Origin: Euprymna scolopes
Lineage: Eukaryota > Mollusca > Cephalopoda > Sepiida > Sepiolidae
DNA: 21,002 bases
Reading direction: 5' to 3'
Assembly: GCA_024364805.1 (NCBI GenBank)
Contig: CM044515.1
Coordinates: 73,445,167-73,466,168, forward strand
The notes under the pieces are model-generated. The model was not told where the DNA came from. It saw only the letters and a program-made list of their open reading frames with translations, and made no database searches. The stretch's first letter is position 1. The number at the start of each line of letters is the position of its first letter. Position numbers and translations under genes: made by a program. This document shows, piece after piece, positions 7,645-16,278 of this stretch.

Positions 7645-8310
7645 AAATACACATACGCACACATACACTAGGTAAAATACACATACACACATATACTAGT
7701 AAAATGCACATACACACATATACTAGGATAAATACACATACGCACACATACACTAGGTAAAATACACATACGCACATATATACTAGGAAAAAATACACAT
7801 ACGCACACATACACTAGGTAAAATACACATACGCACACATATACTAGGAAAAATGCCCATACACACATATACTAGAAAAAATACACATACGCACACATAT
7901 ACTAGGTAAAAATGCATATACACACATATACTAGGAAAAAATACACATACGCACACATACACTAGGTAAAATACACATACGAACACATATACTATGTAAA
8001 AATACACATACGCACACATATACTAGGTAAAAATACACATACACGCATATACTAGGTAAAAATACATATACTAGGTAAAAATACACATACACGCACATAT
8101 ACTAGGTAAAAATACACATACGCACATATACTAGGTAAAAATACACATACACGCATATACTATGTAAAAATACACATACGCACACATATACCCATGTAAA
8201 AATGCACATAAGCACACATATACTAGGTAAAAATACACATACAAATGTATTTATTATATTGAATCAGTGAATTATGTAAAAATACACATGTACACTTATT
8301 TACTAGGTAA
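7645..8310. repeat. Minisatellite, about 31-bp unit, about 20 copies
   Basis: The unit is roughly TACTAGGTAAAAATACACAT followed by ACGCACACATA. Copies vary in length (missing or extra CA steps, GTAAA versus GGAAA) and the array decays at its right end (8225-8330). The long minus-strand open frames rich in CVCVF and YVCVCVF are translations of this repeat, not genes. Confidence 0.9.
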
Positions 8311-8330
8311 AAATACGATAGGTAAAAATA

Positions 8331-9007
8331 TGGGATATTTTTCTTAAAAATATCCATTCACTTTTCAGTAAATTTTATTGTCATTTACTGTTAATACAAT
8401 GTTGGAAAATATTGATATTTCGAGAGAAAACCTCCACTTCTAAAACAACTTCCTTTATGTTTACAGAGAATATTACAGATATAGTATTTCTATATACAGA
8501 AGTAACACTTTAACTAATGAACCGGTCATTAATAATTATAGAATATATATTCTTGACAACACTGTGTATAAAACAACGTTCTTTGCGATTAAAGAGTAAA
8601 ACGTCCACGATGGGTGTTTCGTAAAAATGATTGTTTTCTTCGTTGACAACAACCTGGGTATTACTGGGTTCATTTGGGAAAGTTATGAAAAACAATAACC
8701 AAAAAAAAAAAAAACAAAAAAACAAAAAAACAAAACAAAATTAAAAAAAACAGAATCAGTGAGTGATGGTGGCAATTGTTTATTTTTTCGTGCTAATTTA
8801 ATATTATTTATATTATAGAAAAGTTTTGCATTCCACAGTGACATATAATATTGGAGAAAAATTTTTAAGCAATTTTATGATCCTCGGAGAAAAGTATAAA
8901 ATAGTTTAAGATAAGAGTGTTTTGTGTTACGGTTTTATAGGTTTATTCCGTTTACGAGCTGTTTATCCTTGGTACGATACGAGTTCTTTTTGCACCCTTT
9001 TCGTTTA
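8331..9007. other. AT-rich interval with an A-rich tract
   Basis: The (A)nC-type tract at 8699-8745 could be an old retroposon tail. The sequence just before 9008 and after 9470 may be a worn SINE-A end, since ACGTTTTATATTCCTGATTT resembles the shared ACGTTTCTGAAT module. No gene is seen. Confidence 0.35.
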
Positions 9008-9470
9008 GAAGCGATTAGTGATGGGACGATTCCAAGATTTTCCCCGATTCCGATACAATTACCGATTCCGTACAAAATTCCCGATTCCGACACAATTACC
9101 GATTCCGATTCTTTATAAATCTCTTAAATATTTAACTATAAAAGTGTTATTTCGTCCCGATTACTGTAAAAAGCATCTTAAATGTCATTATATTTTCTCA
9201 AACGTAAAAACAGACCTGCGAAAACATAATCTAGAGATTTTAGTCTTACTGAAAGTTTAAAATCAATAAATATTTATTATTTTATTATTACTACAAGCAG
9301 TGGAAGATGTTTTTTTAAACCAAAATCAAATAAAAAAGATAGTTTAAGGAATCGGTTTTGGTATCGGAAAAAATCAGCTCAAAATTTTCCAATTCCGATA
9401 CCTCCCAAAACTCCGATTTTTCTGATTCCCGATTCCGATTCCGATTAATCGTCCCAACACTAGAAGCGAT
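9008..9470. mobile_element. hAT-type MITE with 8-bp target duplications
   Basis: The element spans 9016-9462 (447 bp). The left end TAGTGATGGGACGATT and the right end AATCGTCCCAACACTA are inverted repeats with one mismatch in 16 bp. It is flanked by identical 8-bp duplications GAAGCGAT at 9008-9015 and 9463-9470, the hAT target-site length. GATTCCGAT-type subterminal repeats are many at both ends and could serve as transposase binding sites. The interior is AT-rich with no transposase, so the element is non-autonomous. Intact duplications and near-perfect ends suggest it is younger than most elements around it. Confidence 0.88.
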
Positions 9471-9479
9471 ACGTTTTAT

Positions 9480-9715
9480 ATTCCTGATTTTTTTAGGTGA
9501 GGATTTATAATATGTATTGTTTGGATTATAAAGACTACTATTCTCATCTTGATTGTTATTCGCACAACGTTTCGGCTGTTGTAACCTCCTAACTTCTTCA
9601 GATGTATCCTGTTTGGACTCGGAGATCTGTATAGAATTTCGAAAAGAACCTTTTACTTAATTCACGGGGGAAGAATACTCTAGTTTTTCAGTCATAACCA
9701 GTTTATTCATTCAAG
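9480..9715 (-). mobile_element. SINE-B copy 4, body fragment
   Basis: Plus-strand words GACTACTATTCTCATCTTGA (9533-9552) and CACAACGTTTCGGCTGTTGTAA align with the other SINE-B bodies, through TTAATTCACGGGGG near 9657. The head is absent here. The hAT MITE lies just left of its end module. Confidence 0.6.
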
Positions 9716-10169
9716 TGGTGTTGACGACTATGGTTCTCTATCCATCTCTTTCCCTCGAGACATTCATTAATTCATTGTTGCTCATCACTTTTCATGCTGC
9801 CCAGGTGTTCAGATTGTCAACGTATGTTTCTCGCTGTCGTACTCTGCTTCTATACCGAGCGAGATGTTCTGGTTCGGAACTATTCACGCAGTTTCTCGAC
9901 TAAGTATGATGTATCGTCATAGCTTTCTTTGCAGTTGTACAGACAGTATATTGCAGTTTCTTTCTGTCCGAGCAATGCTCATACTTAGCGATTGTCCTGA
10001 CAATTGTACCCAGAACAAAATTAACATTATTTCTGCCTGCTTCCGTATTACATCAGTCACCTGCTTTCCATAACCTTACGTTACCCTGGTTGAGGGGATA
10101 AAATTGGTTCTCGACCTTACCCAAAGGTCTTCCAGAGACTAGCAGAAGGGAAGAGACACCTTAGTTTTC
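9716..10169. other. Unassigned interval between two SINE-B pieces
   Basis: The plus-strand frames at 9715-9903 and 9864-10073 overlap out of frame and have no recognisable motif. The interval is somewhat richer in C and T than the surroundings and could be an unrecognised insertion. Confidence 0.3.
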
Positions 10170-10340
10170 CTTTGACAATAATGCTGTTCCGCTCCCCGGT
10201 ATGACCAGTTAAAAGTCTTAATTAATTTCCAATTGTAATCTTAGTATTGCCCGTATTGAAAATTGAACCATCAACCTCTAGAAGAGCGTCACTTAGAATT
10301 TGACTCTTACTTAGTACTTTATCCGTTCCGCCACGGTTTT
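10170..10340 (-). mobile_element. SINE-B copy 5, tRNA-like head and start of body
   Basis: On the minus strand the A box TGGCGGAACGG (10333-10323) and the B box GATGGTTCAATT (10272-10261) are the best preserved SINE-B promoter in the window, about 61 bp apart start to start. The body (plus strand CTGTTCCGC, GACCAGTTAAAAGTCTTAAT) overlaps in family position with copy 4, so 4 and 5 are separate or duplicated fragments rather than one split copy. Confidence 0.65.
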
Positions 10341-10785
10341 TTATTTTGCGGATTAAATTTGAGATAGAAATTATAAACGTTGTGTTATATGAAGGCATTG
10401 TTAGGATAAAATTGTTAAAAAATAGAATCCAATCATATTTTGTACAAATAAACTTCAGTTTATATTTGACATGCCCACCGAAGTAAATTTATGAATGTCC
10501 AACAGATTTTTCATCGCCATCCAAGGATAAGCACACTTAAATACGCCGTGAGAAATGATCAATAGTCCCTACACACCATTTATTTGGGCTGTGATGGACC
10601 CCTATTCAACTCAAGAATAATGCGAGTAGTTTTTGTGAGACATCATCTTTCAGATAACAACGTTCGATGAATGTGAATATAGTACCTACTAATAAGACAA
10701 CCACCAAAGTGTCTCATCTCACAGAGTGGTGATGGAAAAAAGGCTGTCGGATATTCATCAAGGAAACTGGTAAAAAAAATTCTAA
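10341..10785. other. Interval leading into LINE-B
   Basis: The right part (about 10540-10785) is probably decayed LINE-B ORF2, because CCTACTAATAAGACAACCAC at 10685 repeats, with 4 changes in 32 bp, a stretch of LINE-B ORF2 at 10846-10877. The left part holds nothing recognised. Confidence 0.35.
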
Positions 10786-11058
10786 CTCATCCATATCTCC
10801 TCAAGAGAATACAACCTTCAATATGCATACCATACCAGTCCCCTTCCTACTGATGAGACAACCATCAAAGTGTCCCAAAAATCTATACCGTACCAGCCAT
10901 CCTTCACCGTTGAACACATGGTATTTCTCTGTAAAAATCCCCAACAAACCAGACAAAAATACTTCCAAATAGACAATATGAAGGACCTGTTTAACAATGT
11001 TCATGTAGACAATGTATTCAATTTTCTGAAAATCCCTAAACTATATAAGAACATTTGA
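10786..11058 (+). pseudogene. LINE-B ORF2 C-terminus (RNase H-distal tail)
   Basis: An open plus-strand stretch ends at a TGA at 11056-11058 and reads SSREYNLQYAYHTSPLP, then PYQPSFTVEHMVFLCKNPQ, then DNMKDLFNNVHVDNVFNFLK. The pattern of EHxxxxC followed by a helix-rich tail of the KDLFxxVxxxxVxxFLK kind is what I recall at the C-terminus of RNase H-bearing non-LTR retrotransposon ORF2 proteins in invertebrates. About 90 codons are open; an in-frame stop precedes 10786 and the rest of ORF2 is lost or unrecognisable. It is a different family from LINE-A. The family call rests on memory. Confidence 0.55.
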
Positions 11059-11240
11059 AAGATGTAAAAATCTCTTCACCCACCTCTCAAATATTTCTAT
11101 CAATATATATTTTTTTAAAGACGACACAATACAACTGTAAATAACCTACACGTACGACTCCATGACAAATAACTTTTCCTGACATTAAATGACCCATCAA
11201 TTCATGCAGACAGTATATGCAATTTTCTTATAAGCGCAAA
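11059..11240 (+). mobile_element. LINE-B 3' UTR, copy 1
   Basis: It follows the ORF2 stop directly. Landmarks ATCTCTTCACCCACCTC and GACATTAAATGACCCATCAA recur in the second copy at 11705-11860. Confidence 0.55.
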
Positions 11241-11264
11241 ACTTTATAAAATAAAATAAAATAT

Positions 11265-11686
11265 AATATATAAACGTCAATATCTCTGTCTGTATGTCTC
11301 CATATTTTCAAACTCTATCTCCTCCGAAACTAAAAATGACTGGATTTTTTTTTTACGGGCCGTTCTTTTATGGGTCTTCAGCCGATGCAAATTGTTTTTA
11401 AATGGGTCAAAATTGAAAAAAAAATCGTTAAACATTTTGTACATTCATCTTAGTTTATTTTTAATTTTTAATCGGTTTATATGCGTGTCACGTTGGTACA
11501 GTGGTAACGTCACCAGCTTCGAATGCTACAGTTTCTGTTTCGAATCTAGATGATGACACCTAAATACTTTTCCTTTTACTTTTGAAATCACGACTCTATA
11601 ATGTATACGAAATCTGGGCAAATTAAAATATTATATTTAAGTGTATTTTACGCCTGCGCAAAGCCGGCAGGCCCTCCCCCGCTAGT
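11265..11686 (+). mobile_element. Helitron-like non-autonomous element
   Basis: The right end has a hairpin GCCTGC (11652-11657) / GCAGGC (11667-11672), then a short C-rich stretch and CTAG at 11682-11685 followed by T, which is the Helitron 3' signature (hairpin, then CTRR, insertion before T). The left boundary is uncertain, near TATAAACGTCAATATC; Helitrons start with TC after an A. The element lies between two copies of the LINE-B 3' UTR. It has no Rep/Hel coding sequence. Confidence 0.5.
11485..11560 (+). pseudogene. tRNA-like sequence inside the Helitron-like element
   Basis: GTGTCA (11485-11490) pairs with TGACAC (11554-11559) as a 6-bp acceptor-like stem. An A-box-like TTGGTACAGTGGTAAC and a B-box-like GTTTCGAATCT (11537-11547) are in tRNA order. 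The T stem has mismatches and the anticodon stem has only about 3 pairs, so it is a decayed tRNA or SINE head. Confidence 0.5.
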
Positions 11687-11704
11687 AAATAAATAAATAA
11701 AAAC

Positions 11705-11880
11705 ACACACATCTCTTTACCCACCTCCGAAATATTCCTATCACCATGCATTAAAAAATGAAACCTGTACAACCGAATATTACTTCAAATAACATACACA
11801 TAAGAATATGCAATGAATGACCTTTCATGGCATTAAATAACCTAACAGGATCGATGTGCCGTTAAAACTAATTTAACCAA
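11705..11880 (+). mobile_element. LINE-B 3' UTR, copy 2
   Basis: It repeats 11064-11200 with moderate divergence (ATCTCTTTACCCACCTC; GGCATTAAATAACC) and runs further, through GATCGATGTGCCGTTAAAAC. That this is the 3' terminus is inferred from the overlap. Confidence 0.5.
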
Positions 11881-11929
11881 TTGGGCGTTTGATCTTGCTG
11901 AAGAGTTTCTTTGTTTTCGTAGGGCCGTG

Positions 11930-12107
11930 AGTTCAATCATTCGCGTCGTATGTATCAGGCGATTCTATTGTTGGCATTGCTTTCATTATACGCAGATTTT
12001 TTTCTACAAAGACGTCGGGTACTCACAGGAGGGACTACGTGAAGGTTGCCAACATCCTAAGTGAATGTGTTTCTGTGGAACGAACTGGATTCGAACATGG
12101 CATATCT
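11930..12107 (-). mobile_element. SINE-A-related copy, minus strand
   Basis: On the minus strand it has a B box ATGTTCGAATCCAG (12098-12085), then GTTCCACAGAAACAC, as in SINE-A copy 1 (3442-3456), and GCAATGCCAACAATAGAATC (11979-11960). The middle is diverged, with a different insert between these landmarks. Confidence 0.55.
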
Positions 12108-12290
12108 TACGTTTCTGATTGTGTGAGATGAGGATTAGTTATTGGTATCATTTGGATTCATCATGGTGCAGTGGTTAGAGTACTTGGAAAAATCAATTGT
12201 AAAAGTGACCCTCCCCAGAATGTGGAAGGTTCAATTCTCAGTGTGGGCTATCGAAAAATACTATTGCAATTACTGGCTGACGGAACACGT
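12108..12290 (+). mobile_element. tRNA-derived SINE head with shared leader module
   Basis: ACGTTTCTGATTGTGTGAGA to about 12158 is the module found at SINE-A/SINE-B junctions elsewhere. It is followed by an A box TGGTGCAGTGGTTAGAG (12164-12180) and a B box GGTTCAATTCTC (12228-12239), 64 bp apart. Downstream CAGTGTGGGC matches SINE-B beyond its B box only weakly. Confidence 0.55.
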
Positions 12291-12805
12291 TTTTGTATGA
12301 TAAGAAGAAGAACTACTCGTTTAGCTCTTTATTCACAAACACCGTCCCTACAACTATCTCTGTCATCTTGGAACTTGCCTTAACTTTTTGTAGTTTCTTA
12401 ATGAATTTATTTGTATTATATAGTCGGTTCTCTCTATAACGAGCCTTGTTTATCACTGTCACGCATATATAATCATCTTTTAAAAAGATGTGTACTGCCA
12501 ATAAATATATACACACTGCTTGTTTCAGCGGTGTTGACAATCAATCACGGAGACGGTTTCATAAACAAACTATTTATTTATTATTTTGTCTGTCAAGGGC
12601 GGTGGAAAGTGGTATGCCGAGCTAACGACGTCATAATCGACCGCCTATCTCGTCTCTCTTTAGTCTCTCTTTCTTCTGTTTACCGGACCTCCTGTTATTA
12701 TTGATAATTTCTTTCTTTGTTCTATCAGAGGTCAGTATGTGTGTACAAAGTCGATCTGGAATATTTTTGTTCCTGGTTTTTCTTTGTTCTCTGCTAATCT
12801 GGAAT
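12291..12805. other. Unassigned interval
   Basis: No gene or repeat was recognised. A CT-rich stretch at 12645-12680 precedes ordinary AT-rich sequence. Open frames here lack motifs. Confidence 0.3.
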
Positions 12806-12818
12806 TTGTGTGTGTGCG

Positions 12819-12857
<39 letters not shown>
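12806..12857 (+). repeat. (TG)n microsatellite
   Basis: About 25 TG steps with three interruptions to CG. The ORFs rich in CVCV or HTHT across it are translations of this repeat. Confidence 0.9.
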
Positions 12858-13061
12858 ACGATCTCCAAGTTCCTTTATCCAGCACTTGTGCTGACAGTCA
12901 AAATGCCTACCATGATCTTTTCGTGTACTTACTGCTCCAAATCTTCACGTCGATTCTCCAGTTCACACCTTACAAACAACTTCAATGATCACGAAAATTT
13001 TTTATCCAGTGCATTGCATGATGGGTGAGAATACCTATTCCAATGTTTCCAATTATAACGT

Positions 13062-13127
13062 GGTCGTTGACTCCATCATTTAAACGACCAAGCCAGGGCA
13101 CGTACGCATATTAACGACTAACGTGCC
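13062..13127. other. Two perfect 7-bp inverted repeats side by side
   Basis: GGTCGTT (13062-13068) pairs with AACGACC (13083-13089). GGCACGT (13097-13103) pairs with ACGTGCC (13121-13127). They lie 52 bp upstream of a TATA box. Confidence 0.5.
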
Positions 13128-13178
13128 GAATTAATCGTGTAAGCATGTAAGACGCGGCGTGAACTTGACTTAAATGCA

Positions 13179-13485
13179 TATATAAGCATTAAGATTGGAA
13201 GAAAAGAGAAAGGAAAGTGTTCGATTTTTTGTGTACGTCATCATTTTCCCTGAGTGAAAGCAAAACGACAAGCTGCAACAGGATACTTTTGGCTGCTACT
13301 ACAGAGAAAAAGAAAAAGACGGGTGGCGATTTGGAAGGTACTCTTGACAAACATGCGAGTCTCATCATCCGACCCCTTCGAAAACGGGCCGGCCGATCAG
13401 TGGGTCCTAGAGAGAATTACTGTAACCAAATAGCTAATTGTAGCGAACAACAAAGATTTGCTATCTGACAAGAACTTGAAATAAA
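13179..13485 (+). promoter_or_regulatory. TATA box to polyA-signal unit, about 300 bp
   Basis: TATATAAG at 13179-13186 and AATAAA at 13480-13485 bracket a GC-richer stretch. The long frame inside (13217-13468) begins with GTG, not ATG, so it is not a credible small gene. The arrangement would also fit a solo LTR of an old LTR retroelement (promoter, short R, polyA signal), but clear ends and a target duplication were not found. The motifs are seen; the function is inferred. Confidence 0.3.
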
Positions 13486-13559
13486 GAGAGAACATATTGT
13501 GCCGTGTTGTAAATACGTGTCATCGACTTGGATGTGCAATCAAAGGAAGTAAATAACTT

Positions 13560-14380
13560 TTTCTTTTACCAAAAACGTTCGTGTCAAAGTTTAGTTTTTT
13601 TGCGAATTTTCAATTGTTAAAAGTAATACAAACGTTACACAATTCTTTTTGATTAATAACTTTCCAAGTAATCAAAAAACAGATATTCATTGCACTTTAC
13701 GGCTATTGAATGCTTTGAATACTTCTGAAATGAAAGAATATATAAATCTTATGAAACTTATCTCGAATAACCTTGATATCAATACTTCGTTTTCTTACTA
13801 TTTTAATACATTAATTAATTTCGTTTTAACAATTTCAAGTAGCTTATTTACTACACTAAATTTCGAGGGACAACTTAGTAAAACCAATAAAGTGCATTAT
13901 AATAAGATATTTTTTTCTCTTAAACTTTCAAAGATGTTTAGATTTTCCAATTGACTGGACATTTGAATAACTTTTTGGATAAATATATTAATACCTATGC
14001 GCAAATGTTAATGCTATTAGATATAAATGAAGCACTTCCTGTATGTCAAGTATTTAGAGGTTTAGGTTGAGAGCTGCAGTTTCTTTTATGCTCTATTTTT
14101 TTTCTTTTCGTCCCCATCGTCCATTTTTGTATCACTAGATCTCTAGCAACTTTCTATACTTTGATTAGCTCGAATAAAAACCCAGAATTAAAATGGAGGG
14201 AACTTACGCAGAAAAGTACACTGCTTCAGATGTTTTACACATATGGCACTGATTTAGTTAAACGTTTATTTTGTAATCATTAGAATCGCAGGATGAAAAA
14301 TAATATTCTTAATGCAACTACGCTACACCGCAATTGGCCGATATTGTTTTTAAAGAAAATAAACCATGACTAATTTGAAC
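13560..14380. other. AT-rich interval with a weak open frame
   Basis: The plus-strand frame at 13649-13954 has 101 codons but opens with TTG; its first ATG is at codon 28. The product is Asn/Leu/Ser/Phe-rich, typical of chance frames in AT-rich DNA. No family was recognised. Confidence 0.25.
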
Positions 14381-14381
14381 T

Positions 14382-14412
14382 CGCGCATGCGCAGTCATGT
14401 GCAAAATGGCCG
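14382..14412 (+). promoter_or_regulatory. NRF1-type and YY1-type sites, adjacent
   Basis: CGCGCATGCGCA (14382-14393) fits the NRF1 palindromic consensus completely, and AAAATGGCCG (14403-14412) fits the YY1 consensus. Both are common in promoters without TATA boxes. No coding exon is visible nearby, so any role is speculative. Confidence 0.35.
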
Positions 14413-14721
14413 TTAATTAAGGATGCTGACAAACACGATTCTTTAATGAACGTAAAAAAACCATGGGAATTTTATCAGGATCCAAACATCATTAATAACA
14501 TGAAAAATAATTCAAAACTGATTAAATTTGATAAATTTAATTCCAAATACATTACTTTTGCCAGCTGATTTTAATTTTGTCTCCACGTTTAATTTTGACA
14601 GGAATGGCGGCCCTTATGAATTAGACAACGACGTGGATTGACGAACTGTGTGATAAGTTTGCATCAACTCAGTTTCGTAAAACCGCTTTGGATTATGTAT
14701 ATATTTTTTTAAATTAGGAAG
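14413..14721. other. Unassigned AT-rich interval
   Basis: No gene or repeat family was recognised between the NRF1/YY1 sites and the next LINE-A copy. Confidence 0.3.
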
Positions 14722-15055
14722 TGGGTCACCGCTCACCAAGGCCTCAAACTACTCGAGGATGAATGTTAATGAGTGTTATCTTGTTGTTGAGACAGCTCTG
14801 TGATGATCAGTAATGGTAGATCTAGGATAGTGTTTGTTTATTTAAGAGACGGACTCAAAAGGAACTTGTCCACATTAGACTAAAACAAAGGCCATGTTAC
14901 AGTAAGCTAGGAAGCAACCCCACGTTATTATGTTCCACTGACAGGTTGTTATAGAGAAGAAATCCTGCTCATGGAATTTACGTTTAATTTTAGCAAGAGA
15001 TAGATAAAGGAAATTGTCGGCAGTTATTGAAGCTAGACGAGTGTGTACTGCGAAT
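14722..15055 (-). mobile_element. LINE-A 3' fragment, copy 4
   Basis: The 3' UTR landmarks are GGTCACCGCTCACCAAGGCC (14725-14744) and CTCGAGGATGAATGTTAATG. The ORF2 tail is recognisable in antisense (CTGCTCATGGAATTTACG; GCTAGACGAGTGTG). It is one of the most diverged copies and carries small internal insertions. Confidence 0.7.
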
Positions 15056-15057
15056 AT

Positions 15058-15265
15058 TCTACAGGGTGGCCTATAGAAATGGGGTGGAACGATAAAATTG
15101 TCGCCCTAAAGAAAACAACACTACAGCTTTATTTTAAAACTTTTATTGAAAAAATAATTCAGTTAACTTGATTATTATATTAGAGCCCACATGTATTAAA
15201 AGTAGCCGCCTTCAGCCTCAATCAAAATTGTAAAAGTATTTATCTAAGCTAACAGGGACGCCAGG
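15058..15265 (-). mobile_element. 3' end of a second Tc1/mariner-type element
   Basis: On the minus strand a short frame reads INTFTILIEAEGGYF followed by a stop at 15200-15202 (plus strand TTAAAAGTAGCCGCC). The IEAEGGYF ending is typical of mariner-type transposase C-termini. About 85 bp later comes a terminal-repeat-like segment whose plus-strand outer end is CTACAGGGTGGCCTATAG (15059 onward), resembling the ACAGGGTGGCC ends of many such elements. The rest of the transposase is missing. It abuts LINE-A copy 4. Confidence 0.55.
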
Positions 15266-15404
15266 CGTAGCTCAGTCGTAAAGTCCGTTTAAATATGATA
15301 TGTTAATTCTTGCAGATTTCGTATATATTATTATACAGTTAATGTTGTATCGATTTTTATATATTATAAAGTTGCGATTAAAAAACAAACAAACTATAAC
15401 CATA

Positions 15405-15452
15405 TAATTTGAGTGCATCAACTTGAATCGAAACCGAAACAAAAACTTATGA
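15405..15452 (+). repeat. GAAACCGAAAC repeat, copy 1
   Basis: TTGAATCGAAACCGAAAC followed by AAAAACTTATGAA recurs at 17690-17720 and 17762-17810. The family is unknown. One later copy lies exactly at the 3' break of the large LINE-A fragment. Confidence 0.6.
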
Positions 15453-15533
15453 AATATATATATGTATATGCATATATATGCATATATATACACGTATGTA
15501 TGTATATATATATATATATATGATGATGATGAT
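15452..15533. repeat. (AT)n microsatellite with (GAT)n end
   Basis: Alternating AT with interspersed GTATG, CATATG and ACG words, ending in four GAT triplets. Confidence 0.85.
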
Positions 15534-15560
15534 TGCAACGTCTCTTGTCAGACGAGTGCC

Positions 15561-15607
15561 ACTCCCTCAGACATTTAAAATCCATGAGCCCAAATGTCTG
15601 AGGGAGT
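15561..15607. other. Perfect 16-bp hairpin
   Basis: ACTCCCTCAGACATTT (15561-15576) and AAATGTCTGAGGGAGT (15592-15607) are exact reverse complements around a 15-nt loop. It is the longest perfect short-loop stem noticed in the window outside microsatellites. It may be a MITE remnant or a structured RNA. Confidence 0.8.
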
Positions 15608-15905
15608 ATCTATACAAATATGATGTTAAAGAGTCTTAGCTTTGTACGACAGATAAGTCTCTCTCTCGGTTCAAAATGTTGAGATCCAGCAACAAGCAAG
15701 AGCAAGATAGCCAGCAACAAATTAAACTGCAGACCAGCTTAATGCGGCTACTGGTCTTCCGCTTTATGGTTTTTTAAATCAGAGATTTGCTTCTCCTAGA
15801 AAGGTTGCCTTCACCACGGCTTACGGGAGCCCTCTCCACCCCAATACACATATACACACACAAATATACACGGTGCTAGTTGGCCGTTGACCCAGAAAAA
15901 GAGTT
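15608..15905. other. Unassigned interval before the AT tract
   Basis: It contains CAGCAACAA-type words at 15688-15723 and a CA-rich patch at 15845-15870. No gene was recognised. Confidence 0.3.
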
Positions 15906-16130
15906 CATTCGCCCTATATATATACGTACATATACACATATATACACGTATATATACATATATACATATATATACTATACATACATATATATACATATAT
16001 ATACACATATAATATATATATATACATATATATGCATATATACATATATATACGTATATATATATATACGTATATAGACATATATATATATTGTACCCGT
16101 GACTTCTGACATATATACATATATATGTAT

Positions 16131-16161
<31 letters not shown>

Positions 16162-16192
16162 CATATACATACATATATGCATATATATACGT

Positions 16193-16275
<83 letters not shown>
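15906..16275. repeat. Long compound (AT)n microsatellite
   Basis: About 370 bp of TATATAC/ACATATAT words, including a pure (AT) run near 16195-16272. It is interrupted at 16091-16109 by a non-repeat island containing CCGTGACTTCTG, which recurs at 16284-16295 at the start of the LINE-A fragment. Long IYIYIY frames across it are not genes. Confidence 0.9.

Positions 16276-16277
<2 letters not shown>

Positions 16278-16278
<1 letters not shown>

Noticed and set aside
7668-8019. Cys/Val-rich frames resembling small secreted peptides
   Set aside because: They are translations of the 31-bp minisatellite.
13217-13468. 83-codon frame between TATA box and AATAAA
   Set aside because: It begins with GTG, has no in-frame ATG near the start and no family match, so the tidy placement is probably coincidence.
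15268-15278. Exact-looking tRNA A box TAGCTCAGTCG
   Set aside because: There is no B box downstream and it adjoins the mariner transposase C-terminus, so it is most likely chance or decayed transposon sequence.
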